Shown here piece by piece: positions 1-8,426 of a DNA stretch of 64,000 nt. The translations under genes were made by a program, and so were the position numbers. The DNA comes from Peribacillus sp. ACCC06369 (GTDB lineage Bacteria; Bacillota; Bacilli; Bacillales; DSM-1321). The stretch covers positions 3,038,001 through 3,102,000 of the forward strand of contig NZ_JAUCEN010000002.1 of the NCBI RefSeq assembly GCF_030348945.1, written 5' to 3'. The notes under the pieces are model-generated. The model saw only the letters and a list, made by a program, of their open reading frames with translations. It ran no database searches and was not told the origin of the DNA. How positions within the stretch are numbered: position 1 is the stretch's first letter; every line of letters begins with the position of its first letter.

Positions 1-576
1 TATTGATGGACTGATGCCATCTGTAGAATCAATGGTCCAATCAAAGTATATATACCCTTTTTCCATTAGTTGTTGAAGGATTCCATTGATGATGGGTTTA
101 GTTGCAGCCTGATGCCGAAGTCGATTATTGGAGCCGCCAGGAAGGCGTACAATTCGGCTTTTTATCCCAAACTCCTTTTGCAGCATGGTTTCAAGCCTAT
201 TCAGATCTTGAAAGAAACTCTCTGTCGATCGATAAACGATGGAATAATCATGTGTATAGGAATGAAGGCCAATCGCATGACCGCGGGAAACCATTTCCTG
301 ATAACATTCCTTTGCGTATGGTTCTTCGTTACCTTTAACGAAAAATGTGGCCTTAACATGGTAGCGGTCCAAAATATCCAATATCTCCATGGTATTCAAA
401 GATGGTCCATCATCGAAAGTCAAATAAGCGATTTTCTGATTTTCCTTACTTTTTAGGAGCGGTATCATCTCTTCGGGAACCATTGCATGTACTTGAATGG
501 ACTGTACATCCATCACGAACAAAATAATAATGAGAGAAATCGTCATGGAAAGAAATAATTTAAGCAGATTCTTCAT
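1..576 (-). CDS. Polysaccharide deacetylase (NodB domain), 3' end outside the window
   Basis: The minus-strand frame opens with ATG at 576, preceded by a purine-rich AAGGAAGGGG ribosome binding site, and runs off the left edge, so about 192 residues are visible. It starts with a hydrophobic signal/anchor segment (about residues 5-25), followed by the NodB domain: the metal/catalytic motif LTFDDGPS, a FFVKGNE segment, the HSYTHD histidine motif and the RLPGGSNNR motif. This family removes N-acetyl groups from peptidoglycan or other cell-surface glycans. The order of motifs is normal for the family. Substrate cannot be told from the sequence. It is transcribed in the same direction as metH but lies beyond the metH terminator. 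Confidence 0.9.
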   Translation of the reverse strand, partial: MKNLLKLFLSMTISLIIILFVMDVQSIQVHAMVPEEMIPLLKSKENQKIAYLTFDDGPSLNTMEILDILDRYHVKATFFVKGNEEPYAKECYQEMVSRGHAIGLHSYTHDYSIVYRSTESFFQDLNRLETMLQKEFGIKSRIVRLPGGSNNRLRHQAATKPIINGILQQLMEKGYIYFDWTIDSTDGISPSI

Positions 577-636
577 AGGTGTTGCATCCCCTTCCTTTTG
601 ACCATTAAGATATACCAATTAAGGGGTTTCATGCGC

Positions 637-670
637 AATAAGGCAGCGGTAAAAAATACCGCTGCCTTAT
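637..670 (-). terminator. Terminator after metH
   Basis: A near-perfect hairpin with 13 bp arms (AAGGCAGCGGTA and its complement) sits just past the metH stop codon and has a T-rich loop. It probably ends the yitJ-metH transcript. Confidence 0.7.
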
Positions 671-678
671 CCATATGC

Positions 679-3600
679 TTATCGATCTACATTAAAGTAA
701 CGAGCTTCAGGATGTGCAAAAACGATCGCTGATACGGAAGCCTCAGGTTCCATCATGCATCCTTCAGTCAATTCAACGCCAATATCTTGAGGTTGTAACA
801 AGCGGAATAGTTTCTCCTGATCTTCCAGATTTGGACAAGCTGGATAACCAAATGAAAATCTTTGCCCGGTGTACTTAGCGGCAAACCGCTCTTTCATAGA
901 CATTTCAATCGGATCGCTTATTCCTAAATCATCACGCATTAATTGATGAATTCTTTCCGCAAACCCTTCAGCTGTTTCTAGAGCAAGCGATTGAAGGGCG
1001 TGATTTTTCAAGAAATCACCTTCAAGCTTTAGTTTTTCTGCCCATTTCCTGATCCCTTTTCCGGCTGTAACAAGGAAGAAACCAACATAATCCATTTTCC
1101 CGGAGGAGACCGGTTTCGCGAAGTCCGCTAAACAAAGATGCGGATTCGTATCTTGCCGAGGAAATTCAAAAGTTTCCAAAACCTCGTTATGATTATCCGG
1201 GTTGTAAACCAATAGCTTGTCCCCTTCACTTTGAGCAGGGAAAAATTGATAAATCGCATTCAAGCCGTAGTCCGGTTCCGTCTTTAAGAATTCGATCAAT
1301 TCATCAACGAGGGCATTCAGCTGCACCGCTTTTTCATTGCCTTCCTTAAGCAATTCGGCAACTTTACCTTTTAGCCCCAAATGATGTCCAATCAGCATTT
1401 GTCTATTAATGTACGGCTGGATGACATCCAATGGATAGTTTTTCAGAACGTGACGCATGATATCACGCGGTTCTTTAACAGGTACATCACTCAATGGAGC
1501 AGCTGTGGACTGCTTCCGAACAGGTTTTTCCATCGTGGCAGCAATGGCGGCATTGGCTTTCGATTTTTCCCGTTTCTGGACTAACTCTTCTAAGTAGACC
1601 ACTTTTTTGTCAGTGTCATGTAAAATATTCGTAACAGCCAACCCATCCATCGCGTCTTTGGAATATAAAACCGGACCTCCATATTCAGGTGATATTTTAA
1701 AATCGGTGAATTTACGGGATAGAGCAGCCCCTCCCACTAAAATAGGGGTATCTATTCCCGCTTGTCTTAAATCCTGTGCAGTTAACACCATTTGCTGTGC
1801 TGATTTAACAAGTAATCCAGATAGTCCAATTATGGTTGGCTCATGTTTTCGAACCTCTTCAATGATTTGTTGCGGTGCGACCTTGATACCCAAATCAATG
1901 ACTTCATAGCCATTATTAGACAGTATGATATCCACTAGGTTTTTCCCGATATCATGTACATCTCCCTTGACAGTCGCTAAAAGGATCTTTCCTTTCTTGG
2001 CGCTATCTTCAGAGTTTTCCATTAGTGGTTCAAGGTGAGATACAGCCGCCTTCATTGCTTCAGCACTCTGAAGCACTTCTGCGACAATAAGTTGGTTGTC
2101 ATTAAATAACCGACCCACTTCACTCATTCCATCCATCAATGGTCCATTGATGATTTCCAATGGGCGGTCACCGCGTTCAATTGCTTTATTTAAATCATCA
2201 ATCAATCCTTCTTTCGTACCTTCGATAATATAGTTACCTAATCGTTCGTCCAATGGCAGGATCACACCATTATCCTTCTTCTCCGCTTTTTTCCCACGAT
2301 AAAACTCGGTAAAGATCGCTAAAGTTTCTGTAGAGGTTTCAAACAGGAGTGCCTCAGCCAATTTCACTTCGTCTTCCGGTATCAGAGCGAAACGTTCAAG
2401 CTTTTCCGTATTCACGATAGCATAATCGAGACCTGCTTTTGTACAATGGTAGAGGAAAACGGCATTTAGAATTTCCCTTCCACGTGCTGGCAGTCCGAAT
2501 GAAACATTCGATATGCCAAGTATCGTTAAGCATTCCGGAAACTTTTCTTTGATTGCCTTAATTCCCTTCACCGTTTCTAAAGCAGAACCGATATATTGTT
2601 CATCACCCGTACCTACAGGAAAAACCAGCGGATCAAAAATGATGTCACTTTTGTTTAGTCCATACTTATTTACGAGCAAATCAACAGAACGTGTAGCCAC
2701 TTCCAATTTGCGCTCAGCATCGACGGCCATCCCAATTTCATCAATGGTTCCTACGACAACGGCAGCACCATATTGATGGACGAATGGCACTATTTTTTCA
2801 AAGCGCTCTTCACCATCTTCAAGGTTAATGGAATTAATGATGGATTTTCCTTGTGAATGTTTTAATGCTTGTTCAAGTACGGCTTCATCTGTAGTATCGA
2901 TGACCAATGGGACTTTCACTTTTTTGACGACCTCTTCTACGAACTCCTTCATATCACCAAGCTCATCCCCATCAGGGTCAGCAAGACAGATATCAATGAC
3001 ATGGGCGCCTTTTTTTACCTGGGCACGTGCAATTTCGGCAGCTGGCTCGTAATGTTTTCCACGAATCAGCTCCTTGAATTTTCGAGATCCGATAACATTC
3101 GTTCTCTCACCTACGAATAAAGGACGCATTGAATCATCATAAATGAGTGGCTCTATGCCTGATACGGCATGCCCATGGGCTGATTCGGATATTGTACGGG
3201 GCTGAATGCCTTCAAGGACCCTGACAAGTTCTTTAATATGTTCTGGCGTAGTACCACAACAACCCCCAATGATATTGACCCATCCCTTTTCGGCAAATTG
3301 CTTCATTTTCTCTGCAAGTGAAGTCGGTGACTCATGATAGTGACCCTCTTCATCCGGGAGCCCGGCATTCGGGTAACAACTGATTGCGCTATTGGCTATA
3401 TCTGCAAGTGTCCTGATATGGTCTATCATGAATTCCGGCCCTGTTGCACAATTCAGGCCGACTGCCATGGGCTTCATATGTTCAACCGATAAATAGAAAG
3501 CTTCTATCGACTGGCCAGCAAGTGTCGTCCCCATCGGTTCGATCGTACCTGATATGATGACAGGCACATCTTTTCCTGATTTAGCGAAGGCTGCTTTTAT

Positions 3601-4128
3601 TCCAGAAAAGGCTGCCTTGACATTAAGCATATCCTGACAGGTTTCCACCAATAACAAGTCTACCCCGCCATCCAAAAGACCGAGTGCCTGTTCTTCATAA
3701 GAATCGGTTAAAATATCAAAAGTCGTTCCACCTGTTACGGATAGCGTTTTTGTGGTAGGCCCCATCGAGCCAGCTACATATCTTGGCCAATTATCATTTG
3801 AATATTTTTCACATGCTTTAACGGCAAGCTCAGCTGAAATTTTATTAAGCTCGTAGGCAATCGTGCTTATTTGGTATTCCTCAAGAACGATGCTAGTCGC
3901 TCCGAAGGTATTTGTTTCAATGATATCAGCACCTGCTGCTAAATATTTTTCATGGATGGATTGGATGATTTCCGGTTGTGTCAGTGATAAATACTCGTTG
4001 CAACCCTCGAATTGTTCCCCGCCAAAGTCCTCTGCTGTTAAATTCTCCGCTTGAAGCATGGTTCCCATCGCTCCATCGAGCAGGAGAATCTTAGTATCCA
4101 ACTGATCTTGAATCGCTTTTTTATTCAT
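679..4128 (-). CDS. metH: Cobalamin-dependent methionine synthase
   Basis: Transfers a methyl group from 5-methyltetrahydrofolate to homocysteine through cobalamin, giving methionine; cytosolic. The 1149-residue protein has the full four-module layout: the homocysteine module (GLNCATGP, and GGCCGTTP near residue 290 that supplies zinc cysteines), the pterin module (GERTNVIGSRKFKELI onward), the B12 module with the DVHDIGKN cobalamin histidine motif near residues 722-729, and the C-terminal SAM-dependent activation domain (FGYPACPNLEDQ). The ATG overlaps the end of yitJ by 8 bases, so the two are translationally coupled and share the upstream S-box. The presence of MetH implies the cell makes or imports cobalamin. 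No sign of damage. Confidence 0.98.
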   Translation of the reverse strand: MNKKAIQDQLDTKILLLDGAMGTMLQAENLTAEDFGGEQFEGCNEYLSLTQPEIIQSIHEKYLAAGADIIETNTFGATSIVLEEYQISTIAYELNKISAELAVKACEKYSNDNWPRYVAGSMGPTTKTLSVTGGTTFDILTDSYEEQALGLLDGGVDLLLVETCQDMLNVKAAFSGIKAAFAKSGKDVPVIISGTIEPMGTTLAGQSIEAFYLSVEHMKPMAVGLNCATGPEFMIDHIRTLADIANSAISCYPNAGLPDEEGHYHESPTSLAEKMKQFAEKGWVNIIGGCCGTTPEHIKELVRVLEGIQPRTISESAHGHAVSGIEPLIYDDSMRPLFVGERTNVIGSRKFKELIRGKHYEPAAEIARAQVKKGAHVIDICLADPDGDELGDMKEFVEEVVKKVKVPLVIDTTDEAVLEQALKHSQGKSIINSINLEDGEERFEKIVPFVHQYGAAVVVGTIDEIGMAVDAERKLEVATRSVDLLVNKYGLNKSDIIFDPLVFPVGTGDEQYIGSALETVKGIKAIKEKFPECLTILGISNVSFGLPARGREILNAVFLYHCTKAGLDYAIVNTEKLERFALIPEDEVKLAEALLFETSTETLAIFTEFYRGKKAEKKDNGVILPLDERLGNYIIEGTKEGLIDDLNKAIERGDRPLEIINGPLMDGMSEVGRLFNDNQLIVAEVLQSAEAMKAAVSHLEPLMENSEDSAKKGKILLATVKGDVHDIGKNLVDIILSNNGYEVIDLGIKVAPQQIIEEVRKHEPTIIGLSGLLVKSAQQMVLTAQDLRQAGIDTPILVGGAALSRKFTDFKISPEYGGPVLYSKDAMDGLAVTNILHDTDKKVVYLEELVQKREKSKANAAIAATMEKPVRKQSTAAPLSDVPVKEPRDIMRHVLKNYPLDVIQPYINRQMLIGHHLGLKGKVAELLKEGNEKAVQLNALVDELIEFLKTEPDYGLNAIYQFFPAQSEGDKLLVYNPDNHNEVLETFEFPRQDTNPHLCLADFAKPVSSGKMDYVGFFLVTAGKGIRKWAEKLKLEGDFLKNHALQSLALETAEGFAERIHQLMRDDLGISDPIEMSMKERFAAKYTGQRFSFGYPACPNLEDQEKLFRLLQPQDIGVELTEGCMMEPEASVSAIVFAHPEARYFNVDR

Positions 4129-5968
4129 GTACTGCCACCTCTGATGTATGTTTACTATCGACTTTTCTAATATATTTCGTAAGTTCCGCTGTCATTTCAT
4201 AGCGAAGGAACGGAGTGATTAAATATATGCCCTTGAATTTTTCCCTTGCCGCGTCGACTAGCTCGCGCGCGATATTCACCCCTTCAATTCTTGACTTTAC
4301 AGGGTCATCCCCCGCTAAAGCCATGGCCCTCCTTACATTATCTGGCAATTTGATGCCCGGGATCTCATTATGGATGAATTCGGCATTCCGTGTGCTTGTC
4401 AATGGCATGATACCGACGAAAACCGGGGTTTCTAAATGTTTTGTAGCTTCATAAACTTCTTCAATCTGCTCAACTGAATAAATTGGCTGTGTCAAAAAGG
4501 ATTGGGCACCGCAGGCAATCTTCTTTTCCATTCTCTGTACGGCTTTATCCAAATATTTTACATTGGGATTAAAAGCGGCGGCAATTTTAAAATTAGCCCG
4601 CTGGCCCAAACTCTGACCGGAATAGGATAGACCTTCATTAAATTGTTTGACCATGCTTATTAGGTCAAACGACGATAAATCATAAACCGAAGTGGCTCCC
4701 GGGAAGTCCCCAATTTTAGAGGGATCTCCGGTGATGATCAATAATTCGTCCAGCCCAACCGTCTGCAGGCCCATTAAATGTGACTGCAGGCCAATTAAAT
4801 TTCGATCCCGGCATGTTATATGCACCATCGGCTTTACATTCAATTGGTTCTTCAGCAAGTTAGCCAGTGCATCATTCGATATCCTTGGTGAAGCAAGTGA
4901 ATTATCCGCCAAGGTAATGGAATCGACCCCTGCTTTTTTCAAAACCTCGGCACCAGTCATGAAACTCTCTATTCCCAACTTTTTCGGAGGATCAAGTTCA
5001 ACAAGAATCGTCCTTTCTGTTTTGGCCTTTTCGTACAGAGGGAGTTCCAATTCTCTATCGTTCACTTCAATTATTTCTATTTCACGGGCTTTCGTATATT
5101 TCTCTTTTACTGGAGCCAAACTTCCAATCGCATTCTTTACAGCTTGAATATGCAGGGGAGTCGTTCCACAGCACCCTCCTATGATCCCGGCACCTTGCTC
5201 ACGAAGGTCTAGGGCACTTGAGCCGAAATATTCCGGCACAGCTTTATAGACAAGCCTTCCATCCACATAATCGGGAAGGCTGGCATTTGGGTAAATGGCA
5301 ATCGACGCTTGCTTTGGCAAACTCACCTCTTCCAAGGCCCGAATCATATGATGTGGACCGAGTCGGCAATTCACCCCAACAACATCGGCACCCAATTGCT
5401 CGAGTTTTTGAAAGGCTTCATTTAAATGGATTCCATTTTGAAGATTTCCCAGTTCATGCATCGAAACATTTGCGATGATCGGCAGTCCAGTTTCATTTTT
5501 AACGATTTGCAAAACGGTTTCCAGCTCTTCCAGGTCATAAAATGTTTCCAAGAGAATCCCATCCGGGTTTTCCATCAACAGACTGTATAGCTGTTCACGA
5601 AAACCTCGCTTTATCTCTTCCATACTTAAATCCGATTTCCTGATACTCCGCTGTGCCCCTATGGTACCGAAGACATATGCCTTTCCTTTTGCCGCTTTTT
5701 TAGCAAGGATGACTCCCTGGCGATTGATTCTGCTTACTTCATCTTCAAGTCCATGCCGTTTCAATTTATTGAAATTGGCCCCATATGTATTAGATTGAAG
5801 GATATCTGCACCAGCTTGCAAATAGGCACGGTGAATGGACTCTATTTGATCTGGGTTCGTGCAGTTTAATTCCTCATAACATTGATCGATGCCATAAGAG
5901 TACAGTAAGGTCCCCATTGCCCCTTCTCCAACCAGCATTCTTTCTTTCAATTCTTTACGAAAATTCAT
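4121..5968 (-). CDS. yitJ: Bifunctional homocysteine S-methyltransferase / methylenetetrahydrofolate reductase
   Basis: Two-domain protein of 615 residues. The N-terminal half is a homocysteine methyltransferase domain with zinc-ligand motifs GVNCRLGPHH (near 200) and GGCCGTTP (near 265). The C-terminal half (from about 330) is a MetF-type 5,10-methylenetetrahydrofolate reductase, which makes the methyl donor that MetH uses. The frame extends eight codons further upstream, but the ATG at 5968 is preferred because GAGAGGG lies at a good distance before it. It is first in an operon with metH and sits behind an S-box riboswitch, so expression should rise when SAM is low. Matches the B. subtilis YitJ arrangement. 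Confidence 0.96.
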   Translation of the reverse strand: MNFRKELKERMLVGEGAMGTLLYSYGIDQCYEELNCTNPDQIESIHRAYLQAGADILQSNTYGANFNKLKRHGLEDEVSRINRQGVILAKKAAKGKAYVFGTIGAQRSIRKSDLSMEEIKRGFREQLYSLLMENPDGILLETFYDLEELETVLQIVKNETGLPIIANVSMHELGNLQNGIHLNEAFQKLEQLGADVVGVNCRLGPHHMIRALEEVSLPKQASIAIYPNASLPDYVDGRLVYKAVPEYFGSSALDLREQGAGIIGGCCGTTPLHIQAVKNAIGSLAPVKEKYTKAREIEIIEVNDRELELPLYEKAKTERTILVELDPPKKLGIESFMTGAEVLKKAGVDSITLADNSLASPRISNDALANLLKNQLNVKPMVHITCRDRNLIGLQSHLMGLQTVGLDELLIITGDPSKIGDFPGATSVYDLSSFDLISMVKQFNEGLSYSGQSLGQRANFKIAAAFNPNVKYLDKAVQRMEKKIACGAQSFLTQPIYSVEQIEEVYEATKHLETPVFVGIMPLTSTRNAEFIHNEIPGIKLPDNVRRAMALAGDDPVKSRIEGVNIARELVDAAREKFKGIYLITPFLRYEMTAELTKYIRKVDSKHTSEVAVHE

Positions 5969-6030
5969 AATTACACCCTCTCTCAAAAACAATCCTGTTT
6001 TTGTCGTTTTATATGAGTATGAGAGAAAAG

Positions 6031-6172
6031 AAAAAAAACCTTCTCAAAGAAGAAGGTCTTTTGAAACATTCTCCTCATCTATCAAGCTCTGCTTGCTGGA
6101 TTTAGCACCTTTGCCTAAGCTGGTTGCTGAGGTTTCTTCGGGCCAGTCCCTCCACCTCTCTCGATAAGATCC
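6031..6172 (-). promoter_or_regulatory. SAM-I (S-box) riboswitch upstream of yitJ-metH
   Basis: Read on the minus strand, the leader starts with CTTATCGAGAGAGGTGGAGG, continues with the conserved GGCCC...GAAACC...CAGCAACC block and the AAGGTGCTAA block, and returns through GATAGATGAG to close P1. A terminator stem (ACCTTCT / AGAAGGT, 6039-6058) followed by a run of T lies between the aptamer and yitJ. This is the standard transcription-attenuating SAM riboswitch. A TTGACA box lies upstream at 6232-6237 on the minus strand. Confidence 0.95.
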
Positions 6173-6281
6173 AATTATATAATTTTCACAAGATTTCAAA
6201 ATTTGATTATATTTAATTTACATTAATAATCTGTCAATTTCAATACCTGATCGTCATTTTTTTCACTTTTGCAAAATTCAA

Positions 6282-6932
6282 TCACTCTTTTGCAGCTTGA
6301 ACTCTCTTCACTATCCTTTGTTTCCAGTCTTCCGCTAACGAGTCTAGTGTAAGTAACGCGTTTGAGCCTTCCAGCCCATCTCGGTTATGCAGGATCACCT
6401 CTGTTGCATAATGAACCGAAATTTTTTCTTGCAAACGATCTATTAGCACGATTTCGTTTTGTTTCTTTATCGTTCCTTCCTGAATGACTTTTGCAAAATA
6501 ACCAGTGTAACTCGTTTTCAGCACGAATTCCAAAAACTTAGGTTCTTGATTGAAGTGAGAAATGGTCGAGCAAGGGATCCTCCCCTGATTAATTTGAACA
6601 ATCACTTCGCCTATTTGATAAATATCACCGATATACGTTGTTTCTTCCCTCATCCCCGCTACAGTTAAATTTTCACCGAATGCAGGGATATCTAGCTTTT
6701 TAGCGAATCTTTCATTCCATAATGAGTAATGCTCAAAGGGGTAAAAACACAAAGCCCGATCAGGACCTCCATGGAACTTTACATTACCTACCCCATCACC
6801 CATTATGCCTGATTTAGTTACTATCACGTCATCCACTGCTTGTTTATCCATCGCTGAAAAGATATCGATATTCGAAAAATTTTCCTGTTTGGGCTTTCCG
6901 GCATGAAGGGATTCGATTTTTCCATTTTCCAT
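6282..6932 (-). CDS. MOSC domain protein (YiiM/YflK type)
   Basis: A 216-residue cytosolic protein with a MOSC (molybdenum cofactor sulfurase C-terminal) domain. Visible family motifs are HGGPDRALCFYPFEHY, FGENLTV and the conserved cysteine in the INQGRIPCSTI segment, followed by a helical C-terminal extension typical of YiiM-like proteins. Members bind molybdenum cofactor and some reduce N-hydroxylated compounds; the substrate here is unknown. It stands alone between the yitJ leader and an intergenic region; a GGAAGATG sequence precedes the ATG. Confidence 0.85.
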   Translation of the reverse strand: MENGKIESLHAGKPKQENFSNIDIFSAMDKQAVDDVIVTKSGIMGDGVGNVKFHGGPDRALCFYPFEHYSLWNERFAKKLDIPAFGENLTVAGMREETTYIGDIYQIGEVIVQINQGRIPCSTISHFNQEPKFLEFVLKTSYTGYFAKVIQEGTIKKQNEIVLIDRLQEKISVHYATEVILHNRDGLEGSNALLTLDSLAEDWKQRIVKRVQAAKE

Positions 6933-7108
6933 TTTACATCTTCCATTCTTATTTAATTTATATCATCCTATATGTATAAATTATACTAAAAATCCATTTT
7001 GTTCTGTAGTTTTTATGGGAATATAGCAGATTAGAAGGGCAAAAGCACCAAGTTGGCGAAATATCATTGATTTCCAGAAAAATTCATAGGTTAGTTTCAG
7101 TAATTTTG

Positions 7109-7237
7109 TTGCTATTTCAGAATTAAATATGGTAGAATATGAACACAATATATAGTCGAAAACTACAACCGTTCGCCTATATGTTGATTTTCACGATTGA
7201 ATTCCTCATTGTCGCTCTTTAGGGAGCGAATTTTTTT
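7109..7237 (+). ncRNA. Candidate small RNA with its own promoter and terminator
   Basis: In the 500-base gap between the MOSC gene and ku the plus strand shows TTGCTA (7109-7114), an 18-base spacer and TAGAAT (7133-7138). About 75 bases later comes a TCGCTC/GAGCGA hairpin (7212-7229) followed by seven T. No open frame fits. Inside, ATATAG (7149-7154) can pair with CTATAT (7177-7182) around a small AGT/ACT stem. The predicted transcript would be about 90 nt. It does not match a riboswitch class I know and the function is unknown. The rest of 6933-7434 holds only the ku terminator. Confidence 0.4.
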
Positions 7238-7389
7238 GCCTTCATTTCCATCCATCATTTCTTTTAATTCCATTCAGTTCCTTACATCGTGATCCACTTA
7301 CCTATTTGTACTTCCTTCCATATGTAATCCTCTCCCTGTTAAGTCACTTTCATTACCTTATTAGAAGGCAAACCCCCTTGCTAAAACAA

Positions 7390-7431
7390 GCAGAAAGCCG
7401 AGCGACATCACACGTCTTCCGCTCAGCTTCC
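7390..7431 (-). terminator. Probable terminator after ku
   Basis: AAGCTGAGCG and CGCTCGGCTT form an imperfect inverted repeat directly after the ku stop on the minus strand. The T tract is weak (CTTTCTGC), so confidence is moderate. Confidence 0.5.
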
Positions 7432-7434
7432 TGT

Positions 7435-8277
7435 TTATGCTTGTTTCTTTTTTTTCGGTGCCGCTTTCTTTCGGGTAGTCTTTTTCTTTTCCGGTTCATC
7501 ATGTTTCGTTCGGTCAATGGATGCCTGTAAAGCCTCCATTAAATCGGTTACATTGTTGGAAACTGGCTCTTTTGTTTTGGCTGTAATCGTCGTTTGTCCC
7601 GTTTTCTTCGATTCAATCAAATCAAGTAAAGCGGTTCGATAGTCATCGTTATATTTTGTCGGATCGAAAGTAGTCGTTAATTGATCTATCAATAACACAG
7701 CCGTATCGATTTCCTTTTTTACAATGGTATCGTTGGCAGGGATATTCGGCACATCCGCTGTGGAGCGAACTTCATCCGGATAATGAATCGTTTCCATCAC
7801 CAAGGTATTATCAACAACTCGGATTACCGCCATTTGTTCTTTTGAGCGAATGATGATTTTCGCTAACCCAACCTTATTCGATTCTTTTAGGGCCTGCCTC
7901 AAAAGGGAATAAGCTTTTATCCCACCGTCATTAGGAGACATGTAATAACTCCGGTTGAAATAAATGGGATCTATTTCTTCAATTTTAACGAAATCCACGA
8001 TTTCCACTGCTTTTTCTTCATTTTGTTTTTTTAGCTGTTCTAGTTCACTGTCTTCCAATACAACAAACTTTCCCTTTGTATATTCAAAAGCGCGGACTAT
8101 ATCGTCCTTTCCCACTTCTTTTTGGCAAACCGGACACATCTTTTCGTATTTAATCGGTGAATGACACTCCTTATGCAACGTCCTTAAAGATATATCCTTA
8201 TCTTCCGTTGCAGCATGAAGTTTGATCGGAATGTTCACCAAACCGAATGATATGCTCCCCTTCCACATCGTATGCAT
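7435..8277 (-). CDS. ykoV: Ku protein, non-homologous end joining
   Basis: Homodimeric DNA-end-binding protein that recruits LigD for repair of double-strand breaks, important in spores. 280 residues with the bacterial Ku core starting MHTMWKGSISFGLVNIPIKL, zinc-ribbon-like cysteines in the CHSP...CPVCQKE region, and a lysine-rich C-terminal tail (KKKTTRKKAAPKKKKQA) like the DNA-binding tails of other Ku proteins. The frame continues upstream of 8277, but the ATG there has a GAGGTG site and matches the family N-terminus. It is divergent from ligD with about 150 bp between the starts, so the two can share a control region. Confidence 0.96.
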   Translation of the reverse strand: MHTMWKGSISFGLVNIPIKLHAATEDKDISLRTLHKECHSPIKYEKMCPVCQKEVGKDDIVRAFEYTKGKFVVLEDSELEQLKKQNEEKAVEIVDFVKIEEIDPIYFNRSYYMSPNDGGIKAYSLLRQALKESNKVGLAKIIIRSKEQMAVIRVVDNTLVMETIHYPDEVRSTADVPNIPANDTIVKKEIDTAVLLIDQLTTTFDPTKYNDDYRTALLDLIESKKTGQTTITAKTKEPVSNNVTDLMEALQASIDRTKHDEPEKKKTTRKKAAPKKKKQA

Positions 8278-8426
8278 ATTCGTCACCTCATAACTTATTT
8301 TTAAAGAGAAGATCAATTTTATTATTCCCCTTTGTTAAAAAAAAACCGAAAAAACAATTGCCAACTCTAACACTTCGTTTTTTTGGCAAAATAATGTTAT
8401 CAATTATTTGCGGAGGTAATTACAAG

